Positions 9,890 through 19,817 of a stretch of DNA of 64,000 nt are shown here, piece after piece. The stretch is from Chromatiales bacterium 21-64-14. Its GTDB lineage: Bacteria > Pseudomonadota > Gammaproteobacteria > 21-64-14. The stretch is taken from the NCBI GenBank assembly GCA_002255365.1, contig NCBI01000018.1, positions 1 through 64,000 of the forward strand. Direction: 5' to 3'. The translations under genes were made by a program, and so were the position numbers. Below the pieces are notes generated by a model. It was not told where the DNA came from and searched no databases. It was given only the letters and a program-made list of their open reading frames with translations. The first letter of the stretch is position 1; every line of letters starts with the position of its first letter.

Positions 9890-10731
9890 GGTACCGCCGC
9901 CCGTCGGTGTTCGCGTATCGCTGCATCTTCCGGCTCCGCGATTTGCCCCCAAAGTGGTGCCCCCCGCCATACATGTTGCGCAACCCATTTAGCGTTTGCA
10001 GAGACACTGCCGTAAATCCAGTATTGACTTTCTTCCTACGCTGAGTTACAACCGCTCAACGGTAGACGCAAACATGCGCGCCGCAATTCGCCGAAATTTG
10101 TTGTTTGCCTGACTCAATTGCTGCAGGTGGGCAGACCAGCAAATTTCCAGTCCAAAAACGAACGTCAGTTTCGTTTTGGAGCCCGGGGAGGGGATCAGGC
10201 GGATTTACAGTAGTTAGCCGTTGTGAAAAATATCGACTTGTGGCCTATGAGCCGGGGTATTTTCGGTATTTGGATCGCGCATAAGGGTAAGGCCTTAAGT
10301 TAGATCGTCGGGGGGCGATTTAGATAAGGGGGGGCGCCGCAAAGGGAAATCCTTTGTAGCGCAGGGGAGCGAGACTTTGGACGACCCACACGTGTCGGCC
10401 CAACGTATGCGCGTTCCACCAGTAGATCCCTTCAGATTCCAATAAATCCCCGCTGAATATCCGTCAGATGCCCGCGTGCGGCATGGTTTAGCCTGCGCAT
10501 GGCCCTGATGCAGGAGTCCGCGTTGCGTGGGCGCTGGGCCGGGCATCTGGCTTTACGCCTGGACCAGTTGCCACGCACGAAATTGGATCGCCGCGACCCG
10601 GCAAGACCGGGTCGGTCGGAAAGATCCTGACGAAGACGTCATAAGTTGGCGCTTCGTGAAAACAGGTGTCTGGCCCACGTCGGAAAAGCGCCCGGCCCTT
10701 GGCAACTCTATCATCAGCGGAGGCAAGAAGA
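9890..10731. other. long intergenic region before the metal-oxidase block
   Basis: About 840 bases without a convincing gene. A weak promoter-like pair occurs at 10024-10051 (TTGACT, 16-base spacer, TTACAA). A perfect 8-base inverted repeat AAAACGAA/TTCGTTTT with a 7-base spacer lies at 10155-10177. The open frames on the minus strand here lack RBS and family resemblance. GC content begins to drop towards the oxidase genes. Confidence 0.35.
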
Positions 10732-12399
10732 ATGGCGAAGAGAAGAGACGTGCTAAAAGCAGGCGCTGCGGCCGCCTTGACCACGCCGGCGATTTTCGGC
10801 GGGGTCATGCTACCTGAGGTGGCGCGTGCCCAATTGTGTCGGGCCGAAGGTCTAAGAACACAGCAGACGGAGCACGACAGTCCGCCGGTTCGGCCGTACA
10901 TCGAACCTCTCTTTATCCCACCGACACTACACCGGGTCAACCCGGCTGCGTTGAGCCCGCCGCCAGATCCAAATCGTCATCAACGTTTTGAAGACTTTCC
11001 GCCGGTAAAGTTCTACGAGACCCACCTCAAACAGGTGTATTGGAATTACCACCAGGACCTCTCCAGCCTGAACCCCAACAACGGCTCGATTGGATGGGGT
11101 TACGACGGTGTCTTGCCGGGGCCTACCCTGGTTGCCCGCTATGGTGAAGCCGTGTTCGTGCGGCGCCACAACGACCTACCGCAGGCCGCCGATACGCCAC
11201 TACCCTTCGGCTATCCCGCAATCACGACGCATCTGCACAATGCGCATACCGCCACGGAAAGTGACGGCTATCCAATGGATTTCGTGGAACCCGGCAATTT
11301 CTGGGATCACCACTATGCGATGATCTACGCACGCAACAACCCGGATGAGGCGCTCGCAAGCCTCTGGTACCACGATCACATGATCAATTTCACGGCGACC
11401 AATGTGTACTCTGGCTTGTCGGCGATGGCGATCTTCTATGACGATCTGGACTCCGGGGACGAGCGCGACAAACGACATGGGGCACTGCGTCTTCCCAGCG
11501 GTTATGGAAAATACGACATCCCGATGATCTTGCATGACGTTCGTTTCACGACCCAGGGACACCCGGACTATAACCTCTTCAACACCGATGGACACCTCGG
11601 TGATTACATGACCATAAACCGAAAGGTCATGCCGTTTCTGAAAGTTGAACGGCGCAAGTACCGATTCCGTATTTACGACGGTGGTCCATCCCGCTTCTAC
11701 GAGCTGATGCTCGGCGACAACAGCACCATGTTTGTCATTGCCAACGATGGAAATTTGCTCGAGGAACCGGTAGAGGTCAGCAGCATCGTTATGGGTCCTG
11801 CAAATCGATATGACGTCGTCATCGACTTCTCGCGCTATCGCCCAGGCCAGTCGGTCGAATTGCTGAACGTAATGGAGCACATCAATGGGATGGGGCCTTC
11901 CGGGCGCCGCCTGGACCCCGGTCTGCGTGTGATGCGCTTTGACGTCATTGACAGCAATGTTGAAGACAATAGCCAGCTTCCTGATTTCATGCGCCGGCTT
12001 CCACGTATCGATCTCGACTCTGTCGTGGCGCACCGTGAGTGGATCTTTGACCATGACATGGGACTGTGGACGATAAACGGTAGCTTCATGGACCCGACAG
12101 TCATATCCGCGGCACCCAAGCAGGGTACCGCGGAGATCTGGACCATCCGCAATGCCGGCAGCGGGTGGGCGCACCCTGCTCACATCCATTTTGAGGAAGG
12201 CCGCGTACTGGAATGGAACGGGAGGAAACCGGTAGGCGTCCTCAACTCCCGGAAAGATGTCTACATGCTCGGGCCGAACGACGAAATCAAGGTGTTCTAC
12301 CGTTTCGATGACTTCCTTGGCCGCTACGTTATCCACTGTCATAACAACGTCCACGAGGACAACGCCATGATGCTGCGTTGGGATATCGTTCCAAGTTGA
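10732..12399 (+). CDS. Tat-exported multicopper oxidase (CotA/bilirubin-oxidase-like)
   Basis: A 555-residue, three-cupredoxin copper oxidase that couples one-electron substrate oxidation to reduction of oxygen to water, expected in the periplasm. The N-terminus KRRDVLKAG followed by a hydrophobic stretch ending at VARA is a twin-arginine signal. All copper ligand motifs are present: HLH at 167-169, HDH at 214-216, HPAHIH at 481-486, and HCHNNVHEDNAM at 535-546 with an axial Met546 at the type-1 site. ATG 10732 follows a GGAGG-type RBS. It begins a same-strand block containing a SCO-like protein, a novel secreted protein and CusBA-like efflux genes, which points to copper (Cu(I) oxidation) or another metal as substrate. 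Phenolic substrates remain possible. Confidence 0.93.
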   Translation: MAKRRDVLKAGAAAALTTPAIFGGVMLPEVARAQLCRAEGLRTQQTEHDSPPVRPYIEPLFIPPTLHRVNPAALSPPPDPNRHQRFEDFPPVKFYETHLKQVYWNYHQDLSSLNPNNGSIGWGYDGVLPGPTLVARYGEAVFVRRHNDLPQAADTPLPFGYPAITTHLHNAHTATESDGYPMDFVEPGNFWDHHYAMIYARNNPDEALASLWYHDHMINFTATNVYSGLSAMAIFYDDLDSGDERDKRHGALRLPSGYGKYDIPMILHDVRFTTQGHPDYNLFNTDGHLGDYMTINRKVMPFLKVERRKYRFRIYDGGPSRFYELMLGDNSTMFVIANDGNLLEEPVEVSSIVMGPANRYDVVIDFSRYRPGQSVELLNVMEHINGMGPSGRRLDPGLRVMRFDVIDSNVEDNSQLPDFMRRLPRIDLDSVVAHREWIFDHDMGLWTINGSFMDPTVISAAPKQGTAEIWTIRNAGSGWAHPAHIHFEEGRVLEWNGRKPVGVLNSRKDVYMLGPNDEIKVFYRFDDFLGRYVIHCHNNVHEDNAMMLRWDIVPS

Positions 12400-12458
12400 G
12401 ACCGTGCCGACTGCGTGCCGACTGTGAATTACACCAGCTGATTCAAGGGAGAATCGTT

Positions 12459-13085
12459 ATGAAGACCAGAAGAGCCTTTTTACTTTCGTGCGCGACGGCG
12501 GTCCCGGCAATCGCCACCGCCGCAACCGCAGCCAAGACCCTGGAAGACCGTCCAGCGATCCGCACCTGCCCCCGCGCCACGGGCGGACCCAACGCCAAAC
12601 GTTTCCCACAGGTACTGGTAAGAGATCAATTCAAGGAACAAGCCTGGTTCTACCAGGAGCTGATCGAGAACAAGATCGCGCTAGTGAGCTTTGCATCAGC
12701 CAAGGGAGATGCGTACTACCCGATCATCTCCAACTTGGTGAAAGTCCAGGATATGCTTAAAGATCGTCTTGGAAAAGACGTATTCATGTACACGGTAACC
12801 ACTAACCCCTATCAGGATACGCCGGAAACCCTAAAGAAATTGGCGGACCAACACGGCGCCAATTGGCGGTTTCTGTCCGGCGATCCCGATTCGATCCGCC
12901 AGATCCTCGATGCATTCTATGTGCGTGGGACTATCGATGGACTAATGTGGATTGGAAACGAAAGGATCGGTCGCTGGGCGTCTATCCCGAGCCGACAGCA
13001 TCCCCTCTTCATAGCAGAGGTTGTCGCACGCCTTAGCACAGGCAAGCATTACAAACCCTTCCTGGTGGACATGCATAGCGTCTAG
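12459..13085 (+). CDS. SCO1/SenC-like thioredoxin-fold protein lacking the copper-binding cysteines
   Basis: A 208-residue exported protein. MKTRRAFLLSCATAVPAIA is a twin-arginine-type signal. The remainder resembles SCO/SenC: an early strand IALVSFASAKGDAYYPI where SCO proteins carry the CxxxCP copper/redox motif, then VQDMLKDRLGKDVFMYTVTTNP and a DTPETLKKLADQHGANWRFLSG block typical of SCO proteins. Here both motif cysteines are absent, and the usual downstream copper-ligand histidine region reads DGLMWIGNERIGRW. It therefore probably cannot bind copper in the classical manner. The start is supported by GGGAGA. It lies about 60 bases after the oxidase and before the novel secreted protein, so a chaperone or structural role in the same system is likely. 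Confidence 0.7.
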   Translation: MKTRRAFLLSCATAVPAIATAATAAKTLEDRPAIRTCPRATGGPNAKRFPQVLVRDQFKEQAWFYQELIENKIALVSFASAKGDAYYPIISNLVKVQDMLKDRLGKDVFMYTVTTNPYQDTPETLKKLADQHGANWRFLSGDPDSIRQILDAFYVRGTIDGLMWIGNERIGRWASIPSRQHPLFIAEVVARLSTGKHYKPFLVDMHSV

Positions 13086-13173
13086 TCCGCGGCCGTATCA
13101 CGGGGAAACACTCAAAATTCCTTGCCGGATGGATCTGAAGATCCTGTGCGGCAAAGGGGGAGGTAAAGCGTTG

Positions 13174-15000
13174 ATGAAACCGCAAGGATCATTTTTTAGA
13201 ACGCAAGTAGCCGGAATGCTCGGGCTATGGGCCGGGCTTAGTCTGGCAACCGTCGCATTTGCCGGCGATCCGGGGCCGCAGCCCCTGCCTGGACCGTCTG
13301 CACAGACGACCTCGCCCGACGGTGTAACTACGTTTGTGGTAACACCGCAGGGACATTTCCCAAGCCAGGATCCATTTGAGCATCCTCCGGGCAGCAACTT
13401 CCTGATGACGATATATTCGAACCTGTATGATTCAAACGGGGACGAAATGCCAAATACGCTCCCGTCAACGCCGGATGGGAAATACAATCTTGTGGACGGC
13501 CCGGTTTCCGCGACGGCTATCAACCCGGACTCCCCGCAGAGCGATCTCAGGAAGATCATCGAGAAGCTGAAGATAACCGCGAACAAGGGAGAGATCGACC
13601 AGGAACTGGTACAGCGCGGCATCGATATCCTGGAGGGAAATCCGATTCCCGGAAAGGCCTATAGCGGTTTCGCGATGTTGCATTACAACGGACCAAACAA
13701 GTTCAAGAAGGTCACGCCGGTCTACGACAGCACCGGGAATGTGATAGGCGGGAACGTTGACGTAAATATGATCTATTTCGGACAGCATATCGAGTCCGAT
13801 ACTTCGCTGCTCGACAACAGCGCAGTCCATGATGTCCCGTGGACGGTCACCTACCACGTCAATATCCTTCGCCGTGGCGCAGAGGACTTCTCGCCAATGA
13901 TGATGAATTTTGACGTCAAGCCGGATGGCACTCCGGGCCCGTTTCACGCGTCCATGGATCAGACTTTTTTTCCGATGCTGAAGGAGGGAACCCGATACAC
14001 TCTGAAAATCAAGGAGACTAGGGGGAAATACTTCAATCTCGTATACACCTGGGGTTGGCGGATCCATCCACCGCGCGTCCAGGTGATGGAAAACGCCAAC
14101 AAGGTGGCGGGCGGAAAGACCTTGCTGCAGTGGGAACAGGATACGTTTGGTACGGATCCTATGGGCAGCGATGCCAACAAGCTGAAGGCGATCGCGATGA
14201 TCGGCGATCTTTCACCGGCGAAACGCATGTGGAATATCTTCCGTTCGCTTAAGGCACGTGGAGAATCTGCGCACGACGGCGAAGATTCCGCACGCACGCC
14301 CGGAAGCCCGAGAGCGAAGGTCCGCGAGCTCTACGAAGCGTTCCTGGATTGGACGGACCGCACCAAGCTGCCTACAGGTGTTACTGCCGACCCTAATGCA
14401 ACCATTACGTTGTTTTTTGTTAACAATACAATTTACGGTAACCGGCAGGGCCTGACGGGTGTTGGCAGCCACTTGGGGAGCGCCAGCTATAAGGGTATCG
14501 CCAATGGACGTGCCTTGGGCTGGCACGTCCGGCCCTATATTTATAGGGCCACCATTTACAATGGCGACCACTTCCCACATGGATATATGAGTGTGGACTT
14601 CGGCGGATCCCGCGGATGGGAGAACGAGTTCCAGTACTCAGATCCGGTCACTGTCATCGATCCTGCCACCGGTCAACCCTTCCAAACCAAGGAGCGGGGC
14701 GGATATTTCCCGTTCCCAACCTACCCCAACGGTAACAACCTCCCGGCGCACATCCGTAATCCCGATATCAACGCGGATCCACAGCTTGGATCTGGGTGTT
14801 ACTTCACATTCGGTCGCAATTTCGCTTGGCCGAATGCCGGGGGCCCCTGGGGCGGAATCATCGTGCCCCCCGTGTCCGCCGACGGGACGCCGGGGTTGCA
14901 CAAGGTGCAAATCACGTTCAATTTCGAGCCCAGCCCGCGGCTGCGTATCTACCAATTCGATCCGTTGCACCACGATGAGGCTGTTTATTCACTGCACTAA
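13174..15000 (+). CDS. large secreted protein of unknown family
   Basis: I do not recognise this 608-residue protein. The chosen ATG has a strong GGGGAGG ribosome site and gives a Sec-type signal (hydrophobic GMLGLWAGLSLATVAFA, cleavage before GDPG). The mature part has no obvious membrane segments. It is rich in aromatic residues, Pro, Gly and Asn, with scattered His, Met and acidic residues: GPFHASMDQTFFPMLKEG, TWGWRIHPPRVQVMEN, NGDHFPHGYMSVDFGG, and a C-terminus DPLHHDEAVYSLH. The overall look is of a beta-rich periplasmic or extracellular domain protein. It is tightly linked to the multicopper oxidase and the SCO-like gene and ends just before an intrinsic terminator. A partner or substrate-delivery role for the oxidase is inference only. 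Confidence 0.75.
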   Translation: MKPQGSFFRTQVAGMLGLWAGLSLATVAFAGDPGPQPLPGPSAQTTSPDGVTTFVVTPQGHFPSQDPFEHPPGSNFLMTIYSNLYDSNGDEMPNTLPSTPDGKYNLVDGPVSATAINPDSPQSDLRKIIEKLKITANKGEIDQELVQRGIDILEGNPIPGKAYSGFAMLHYNGPNKFKKVTPVYDSTGNVIGGNVDVNMIYFGQHIESDTSLLDNSAVHDVPWTVTYHVNILRRGAEDFSPMMMNFDVKPDGTPGPFHASMDQTFFPMLKEGTRYTLKIKETRGKYFNLVYTWGWRIHPPRVQVMENANKVAGGKTLLQWEQDTFGTDPMGSDANKLKAIAMIGDLSPAKRMWNIFRSLKARGESAHDGEDSARTPGSPRAKVRELYEAFLDWTDRTKLPTGVTADPNATITLFFVNNTIYGNRQGLTGVGSHLGSASYKGIANGRALGWHVRPYIYRATIYNGDHFPHGYMSVDFGGSRGWENEFQYSDPVTVIDPATGQPFQTKERGGYFPFPTYPNGNNLPAHIRNPDINADPQLGSGCYFTFGRNFAWPNAGGPWGGIIVPPVSADGTPGLHKVQITFNFEPSPRLRIYQFDPLHHDEAVYSLH

Positions 15001-15030
15001 GCCCATCGAATCTGTGCACGCTTAGGGAAT

Positions 15031-15067
15031 GTCCTTCTCCGGATGACGGAGAGGGACACCCTTTTTT
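15031..15067 (+). terminator. intrinsic terminator inside the metal block
   Basis: An 11-bp stem GTCCTTCTCCG/CGGAGAGGGAC (one G-U pair), five-base loop, then ACCC and six T residues. It lies only 20 bases before the cusB-like ATG, so it separates the oxidase genes from the pump genes or acts as an attenuator for them. Confidence 0.8.
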
Positions 15068-15087
15068 GCGCTACTAGGCAGGTGTAG

Positions 15088-16479
15088 ATGGAAATGTTGA
15101 GAAGGTTACTAGCAACTGCGGCTATCGCGGCGTTAGGCGGATACCTCCTAGGCCGCCAGATTCCCAATGTCCCCGTGGCCAACCCAGCACCCGCGCACGT
15201 CCACAACGCAGCTAAGATTAGCCTGGCGCGCGATGCCACAAAACAGCTTTACGTTTGCCCAATGCACCATGAAATCACGTCGGATTCGCCGGACCATTGC
15301 CCGATTTGCGGGATGGCGCTGGTGAAGGCGGAAACGATCGCGGACACGGACATAGGACAATCAGGATCGCCGGTGGTTCGCATCACGCCTAATGTGGTGG
15401 AAGAGTTGGGCGTGCGGACCGCGAAGGCCCAATTCGGAGAAATGTTTCGCAATATCGAAACAATCGGCAAGATCACCCGGGTCGATCCAACCGCTAGACG
15501 TATCTTGTCCCCACCAATCAGTGGCCAACTCATCTATGTGGCGAAAAAAATCGAGGGAGATCCGGTAGTCCAAGGAGAACTGCTGTTTTCGGTTTCTTCG
15601 CCGGAATTGTTGAGAGTGGAGAACGAATTCCAGCAGGCTGCGCGGCTTGGCGGCCGCGCGATGGCAACGTCCATGATTCCCAGGCTACGTGACATGGGGC
15701 TAAGTCCTGAGCAGATCGCCCAGTTGCAGACCGGAAAGGCCTCCGCGCTCCCCGTGGAAGTATATTCTGTAGAAGATGGCATCGTGTTTGCCCAACGCGG
15801 AAAAGTGGGTGACGAGATTCCCTCCGGGTTCACCGTATTCAATCTCAGTGGTCAGGGGCAAGTCATCGATGTGACTGCGGAGATATTCGAACGGCAATGG
15901 AGTTGGATCCAGCAGGGGCAAGACGCAACCGTCGAGGTCCGCGATTTGCCTGGAACCACCTTCCACGGGAAGGTCACGCGGGTCGAGCCTCCCGTCGGCT
16001 ATACCACGCGATCCCTGGAAGCTCATATCGAATTCAGAAGCAATAACTCTGGGTTTAACCAAGCCATGTTCGCGCACGTGGTGATACATGGCCAACCAAG
16101 GCACAATGTCCTGATGGTTCCCGCAGATGCCGTTATCCGCACCAGCGAAGGGGACCGCATCATCGCGGTCCGCCCGGACGGCTCGTTTCAGCCACTGACG
16201 GTTTCCACCGGCGAGGAATCCGCGGGGACGGTGGAAATCCTATCGGGCATTCAGGCCGGGGTACCCGTTGTAGTTTCCGGGCAGTTCCTGATCGATTCCG
16301 AAAGCAGCGTTCTGGCGGATCTTCGGCGTATGCGCCGATCCGCGCGCCACCTACCCTTCCACGGCCCCACCATACAGGCGGCACATCCGGGAGCTATTCC
16401 TGACGCAAAGGTCTTGGGGACCACCGATCAGAATTCGATCCCAGCGACAACACAACGCCCACAAGCAGATCGTAGTTAG
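15088..16479 (+). CDS. CusB-like RND periplasmic adaptor with heavy-metal-binding domain
   Basis: A 463-residue membrane-fusion protein that bridges an inner-membrane RND pump to an outer-membrane channel. An N-terminal membrane anchor (MLRRLLATAAIAALGGYLL) is followed at about residues 55-83 by a heavy-metal-binding domain with YVCPMHHEI and HCPICGMALV, the four-Cys/Met type found at the front of CusB/CzcB proteins. The barrel-sandwich and beta-barrel regions follow (ISGQLIYVAKKIEGDPV, EGIVFAQ-like DGIVFAQRGKVGDEI, GKVTRVEPPVGYTTRS). The ATG follows AGGTG and overlaps nothing. The paired pump gene follows directly. No TolC/CusC gene is in the window. The metal is probably Cu(I) or Ag(I), by pump type. 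Confidence 0.9.
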   Translation: MEMLRRLLATAAIAALGGYLLGRQIPNVPVANPAPAHVHNAAKISLARDATKQLYVCPMHHEITSDSPDHCPICGMALVKAETIADTDIGQSGSPVVRITPNVVEELGVRTAKAQFGEMFRNIETIGKITRVDPTARRILSPPISGQLIYVAKKIEGDPVVQGELLFSVSSPELLRVENEFQQAARLGGRAMATSMIPRLRDMGLSPEQIAQLQTGKASALPVEVYSVEDGIVFAQRGKVGDEIPSGFTVFNLSGQGQVIDVTAEIFERQWSWIQQGQDATVEVRDLPGTTFHGKVTRVEPPVGYTTRSLEAHIEFRSNNSGFNQAMFAHVVIHGQPRHNVLMVPADAVIRTSEGDRIIAVRPDGSFQPLTVSTGEESAGTVEILSGIQAGVPVVVSGQFLIDSESSVLADLRRMRRSARHLPFHGPTIQAAHPGAIPDAKVLGTTDQNSIPATTQRPQADRS

Positions 16480-16490
16480 AGGGCGCTGGC

Positions 16491-19400
16491 GTGATCTCCG
16501 GGCTAATCCGCTGGTCTGTGCGCAATCGCCTGCTGGTACTCCTTGGCGCAATCCTCATCAGCGCCTGGGGTGTCTATGCCGTCAAGACTATACCCCTCGA
16601 CGCAATTCCGGACCTGTCCGATGTGCAGGTGATCATTCGTACGAGCTTTCCAGGGCAAGCACCGCAAGTGGTCGAAGACCAGGTTACATACCCCTTATCA
16701 ACGGCCATGTTATCAGTCCCGGGGGCTACCAGCGTACGTGGCTATTCGTTCTTCGGAGACTCGTACGTCTATGTGATATTTTCCGATAAGACAAACCTGT
16801 ACTGGGCACGTTCACGTGTTTTGGAATACCTGAGTCAGGCATCTGGGCAATTACCAAAAGGCATTCGGCCGAAACTCGGTCCGGACGCCACCGGGGTAGG
16901 CTGGATATATGAATATGCACTGGTGGATCGCACCGGGAATCGCGATATTTCCCAACTTACATCCCTGCAAAATTGGTTCATGAAGTATGAACTTCGGACT
17001 GTACCCGGAGTCGCCGAGGTTGCCACCGTTGGTGGAATGGTAAAACAATATCAGGTCGTCGTTGATCCAGACAAATTGCGCGGCTATGACCTGACCTTGT
17101 CGAACGTAAAGCGGGCGATCGGAGATGCGAGTCAATCGATGGGCGGATCAACGCTGGAACTTGCAGAATCCGAATATATGGTCCAATTCAACGGTTACGC
17201 GAAGAATATTCGCGACATTGGTCTTATTAGCGTACCAACCCTACGCCGCAGAATCTCAATATCCTCGGTGCTATTGGACGATGTGGCACGCAGCATACGG
17301 ATCGGTCCCGCGGCGCGTCGTGGTGTCGCCGACCTCGATGGGCAAGGTGAGGTCGTCGGGGGAATCGTCGTAATGCGCACCGGCGAGAACGCTCTCGCAA
17401 CGATCGCAGCCGTCAAGAACAAGCTGCGGGAGCTTAAAAGGAGTCTTCCCCCGGGCGTGCAGATTGTCGAAACCTATGATCGTTCGTCCTTGATAAAAAG
17501 CGGAATAAACACCCTCACCCGCCACTTGGTCGAAGAGTTCCTGGTAGTAATCATTGTCTGTGCCCTATTCCTGCTGCACACCCGCTCCTCTCTGGTCATG
17601 CTTTTCAGCTTGCCAGTCGGCATACTCATGGCTTTCATAGTGATGCGTATCCAGGGGATCAACGCAAATATCATGTCACTTGGAGGTATTGCGATCGCGA
17701 TAGGCGCTATGGTGGACGCCGCCATCGTTATGATCGAAAACGCGCACAAGCACCTGGAGCACACAGATGGTTCCGCCGAAGGCCGTATCCGCGCGATTCA
17801 AGAGGCTGCGACCCAAGTGGGTCGCCCCCTGTTTTTTTCGCTCTTAATCATCACCCTGAGCTTCGTCCCCGTATTCACCTTGGAGGGACAGGAAGAGCGG
17901 CTGTTCGCTCCACTTGCGTTCACAAAGACCTATGCAATGGCTGCCGCCGCAATTTTGTCAGTCACCTTGGTACCTGCACTCATGGCGTATTTGATCTGTG
18001 GGCGTTTTCGTGGCGAGGAGGCCAACCCGCTAAATCGTTGGTTGATCGCGTTCTATAGGCCCTGGCTCCGGCGGGCTTTGTGCCATCCTTGGCAGGTACT
18101 GGCCTTGGGCGGAGTATTGATCGTGACCTTATTCTGGCCACTCAACCGGCTAGGAACCGAATTCATGCCAGAAATGGATGAGGGAGATCTGCTCTATATG
18201 CCAACGACTTTGCCGGGAATTTCGATCGGCGAGGCGCGCCGGCTACTCCAGCAGACCGACCGTCTGATCAAGACCGTTCCAGAGGTGAAGAGTGCTTTCG
18301 GGAAGATTGGCCGCGCGGAAACCGCGACAGACCCATCACCGTTGACCATGATCGAAACCGTTATCCAGTTTAAGCCAAAGTCGACTTGGCGACCTGGGAT
18401 GACCATGGCGAAACTGGCACAGGAACTCGATCGTCGGATCCAAATTCCGAGCCTGCACAACGCTTGGCTGATGCCGATTCGGACTCGGATCGATATGCAG
18501 TCCACCGGAATCAACACGCCAGTAGGGATCAAGATATCGGGACCGGCCCTTGCGGGTATAGAGAAACTCGGAAAACGCATTGAATCGATCCTGTATGAAG
18601 TCCCAGGCACTCGTTCCGCGTTCGCAGATCGGTCGACTGGCGCGCGTTATATTAATGTGGATATTGACCGGTACGCCGCCGCACATTTTGGTCTAAGCGT
18701 CGGCGATATCGAAGATTCAGCCAACATCGCAATCGGTGGCGTCGATGTGACGAATACCGTTGAGGGACGTGAGCGATACCCCATTAACCTGCGTTATCCA
18801 CGGGAACTGCGTGACTCGATCACGAAAATCCGGGAACTTCCCTTGATCGCGACTGAGGATACACATATTCAGCTACAGGATGTTGCGGATGTCCGGGTCG
18901 CAGCTGGGCCTCCTATGATAAAAAGCGAAGACGCCCGACTCAATGGCTGGGTATACGTCACCACGGACGACCGCGACATTGGCTCTTATGTTCAAAAGGC
19001 CAGGCGTGTTCTTGAGAAGCAATTAAGATTGCCGCCAGGCTATACGATATCCTGGGTCGGGCAGTATCAGTACCTCGAACGCGCCGAACATCGCTTGGCA
19101 TATATCATCCCGTTGACCTTGTTCATAATTTTCATACTGCTCTATATCAGTTCCGGAAGCCTGATTGAAACGTCCATGATTATGTTCTCTGTGCCGTTCG
19201 CGTTGGTCGGAGGCACATGGTTGCTGTGGTTGTTGGGTTACCATCTATCGGTAGCGGTCGCCGTAGGATTTATCGCGTTGGCAGGCGTCGCCGCTGAATT
19301 CGGGGTAGTGATGATGATCTATCTACGCGATGCGGTCAGGCGACGCGCTCCAACAACGGAGGCGGAGCTGCGCGGGGCGATTATGGAGGGCGCCCTACTC

Positions 19401-19622
19401 CGAGTACGGCCCAAGGCGATGACCGCAGCGGTCATCATCGCAGGATTAATGCCTATCATGTTTGGCGGGGGTACCGGATCGGAAGTCATGCGCCGCATCG
19501 CTGCGCCCATGGTAGGCGGAATGGTCACTGCGCCGCTGGTATCGATGGCATTGATTCCGTCGATGTATTATCTCTGGCAGAGAAGAAGATATCGACCGTC
19601 CACGAAATCGACGCGCCGATAG
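16491..19622 (+). CDS. CusA-like heavy-metal efflux RND transporter
   Basis: A 1043-residue inner-membrane pump of the HME-RND family that drives metal ions out using proton motive force. The N-terminus IRWSVRNRLLVLLGAILISAWGVYA begins the first membrane helix. The proton-relay helix has the signature GAMVDAAIVMIENAHK, with the Asp typical of CusA/CzcA. Two large periplasmic loops and a second set of helices (PLTLFIIFILLYISSGS onward) complete the 12-TM layout. Methionine-rich stretches (AWLMPIRTRIDMQSTGINTPVGIKISG) resemble the CusA copper/silver site. A GTG start at 16491, 12 bases after the adaptor stop, is the earliest sensible one. The ion is inferred as Cu(I)/Ag(I), with Zn/Co/Cd not excluded. 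Confidence 0.92.
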   Translation: MISGLIRWSVRNRLLVLLGAILISAWGVYAVKTIPLDAIPDLSDVQVIIRTSFPGQAPQVVEDQVTYPLSTAMLSVPGATSVRGYSFFGDSYVYVIFSDKTNLYWARSRVLEYLSQASGQLPKGIRPKLGPDATGVGWIYEYALVDRTGNRDISQLTSLQNWFMKYELRTVPGVAEVATVGGMVKQYQVVVDPDKLRGYDLTLSNVKRAIGDASQSMGGSTLELAESEYMVQFNGYAKNIRDIGLISVPTLRRRISISSVLLDDVARSIRIGPAARRGVADLDGQGEVVGGIVVMRTGENALATIAAVKNKLRELKRSLPPGVQIVETYDRSSLIKSGINTLTRHLVEEFLVVIIVCALFLLHTRSSLVMLFSLPVGILMAFIVMRIQGINANIMSLGGIAIAIGAMVDAAIVMIENAHKHLEHTDGSAEGRIRAIQEAATQVGRPLFFSLLIITLSFVPVFTLEGQEERLFAPLAFTKTYAMAAAAILSVTLVPALMAYLICGRFRGEEANPLNRWLIAFYRPWLRRALCHPWQVLALGGVLIVTLFWPLNRLGTEFMPEMDEGDLLYMPTTLPGISIGEARRLLQQTDRLIKTVPEVKSAFGKIGRAETATDPSPLTMIETVIQFKPKSTWRPGMTMAKLAQELDRRIQIPSLHNAWLMPIRTRIDMQSTGINTPVGIKISGPALAGIEKLGKRIESILYEVPGTRSAFADRSTGARYINVDIDRYAAAHFGLSVGDIEDSANIAIGGVDVTNTVEGRERYPINLRYPRELRDSITKIRELPLIATEDTHIQLQDVADVRVAAGPPMIKSEDARLNGWVYVTTDDRDIGSYVQKARRVLEKQLRLPPGYTISWVGQYQYLERAEHRLAYIIPLTLFIIFILLYISSGSLIETSMIMFSVPFALVGGTWLLWLLGYHLSVAVAVGFIALAGVAAEFGVVMMIYLRDAVRRRAPTTEAELRGAIMEGALLRVRPKAMTAAVIIAGLMPIMFGGGTGSEVMRRIAAPMVGGMVTAPLVSMALIPSMYYLWQRRRYRPSTKSTRR

Positions 19623-19817
19623 TCACAAATCCTACGAAAATGCTACGAAAGTGCAGAGTTCACGCTTGTAGGCCGCATAGAAATTGCAGGACGTATCTCG
19701 GTATGTAGCGCAGCTTGGGGCTAACGCGATAGAAATTGGAATTTCCATGGGAAATTTATCTGACGCGGATCAGTTTGAAGGGCAGACTCAACAAATATTC
19801 TAAATCGGAGATAAGGC

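Noticed and set aside
9859..10044. 61-codon plus-strand frame after the thioesterase gene
   Set aside because: No RBS, overlaps the hairpin region and has no resemblance to known proteins.
10488..10940. Minus-strand frame overlapping the multicopper oxidase signal peptide
   Set aside because: No RBS or family resemblance, and it overlaps a well-supported gene.
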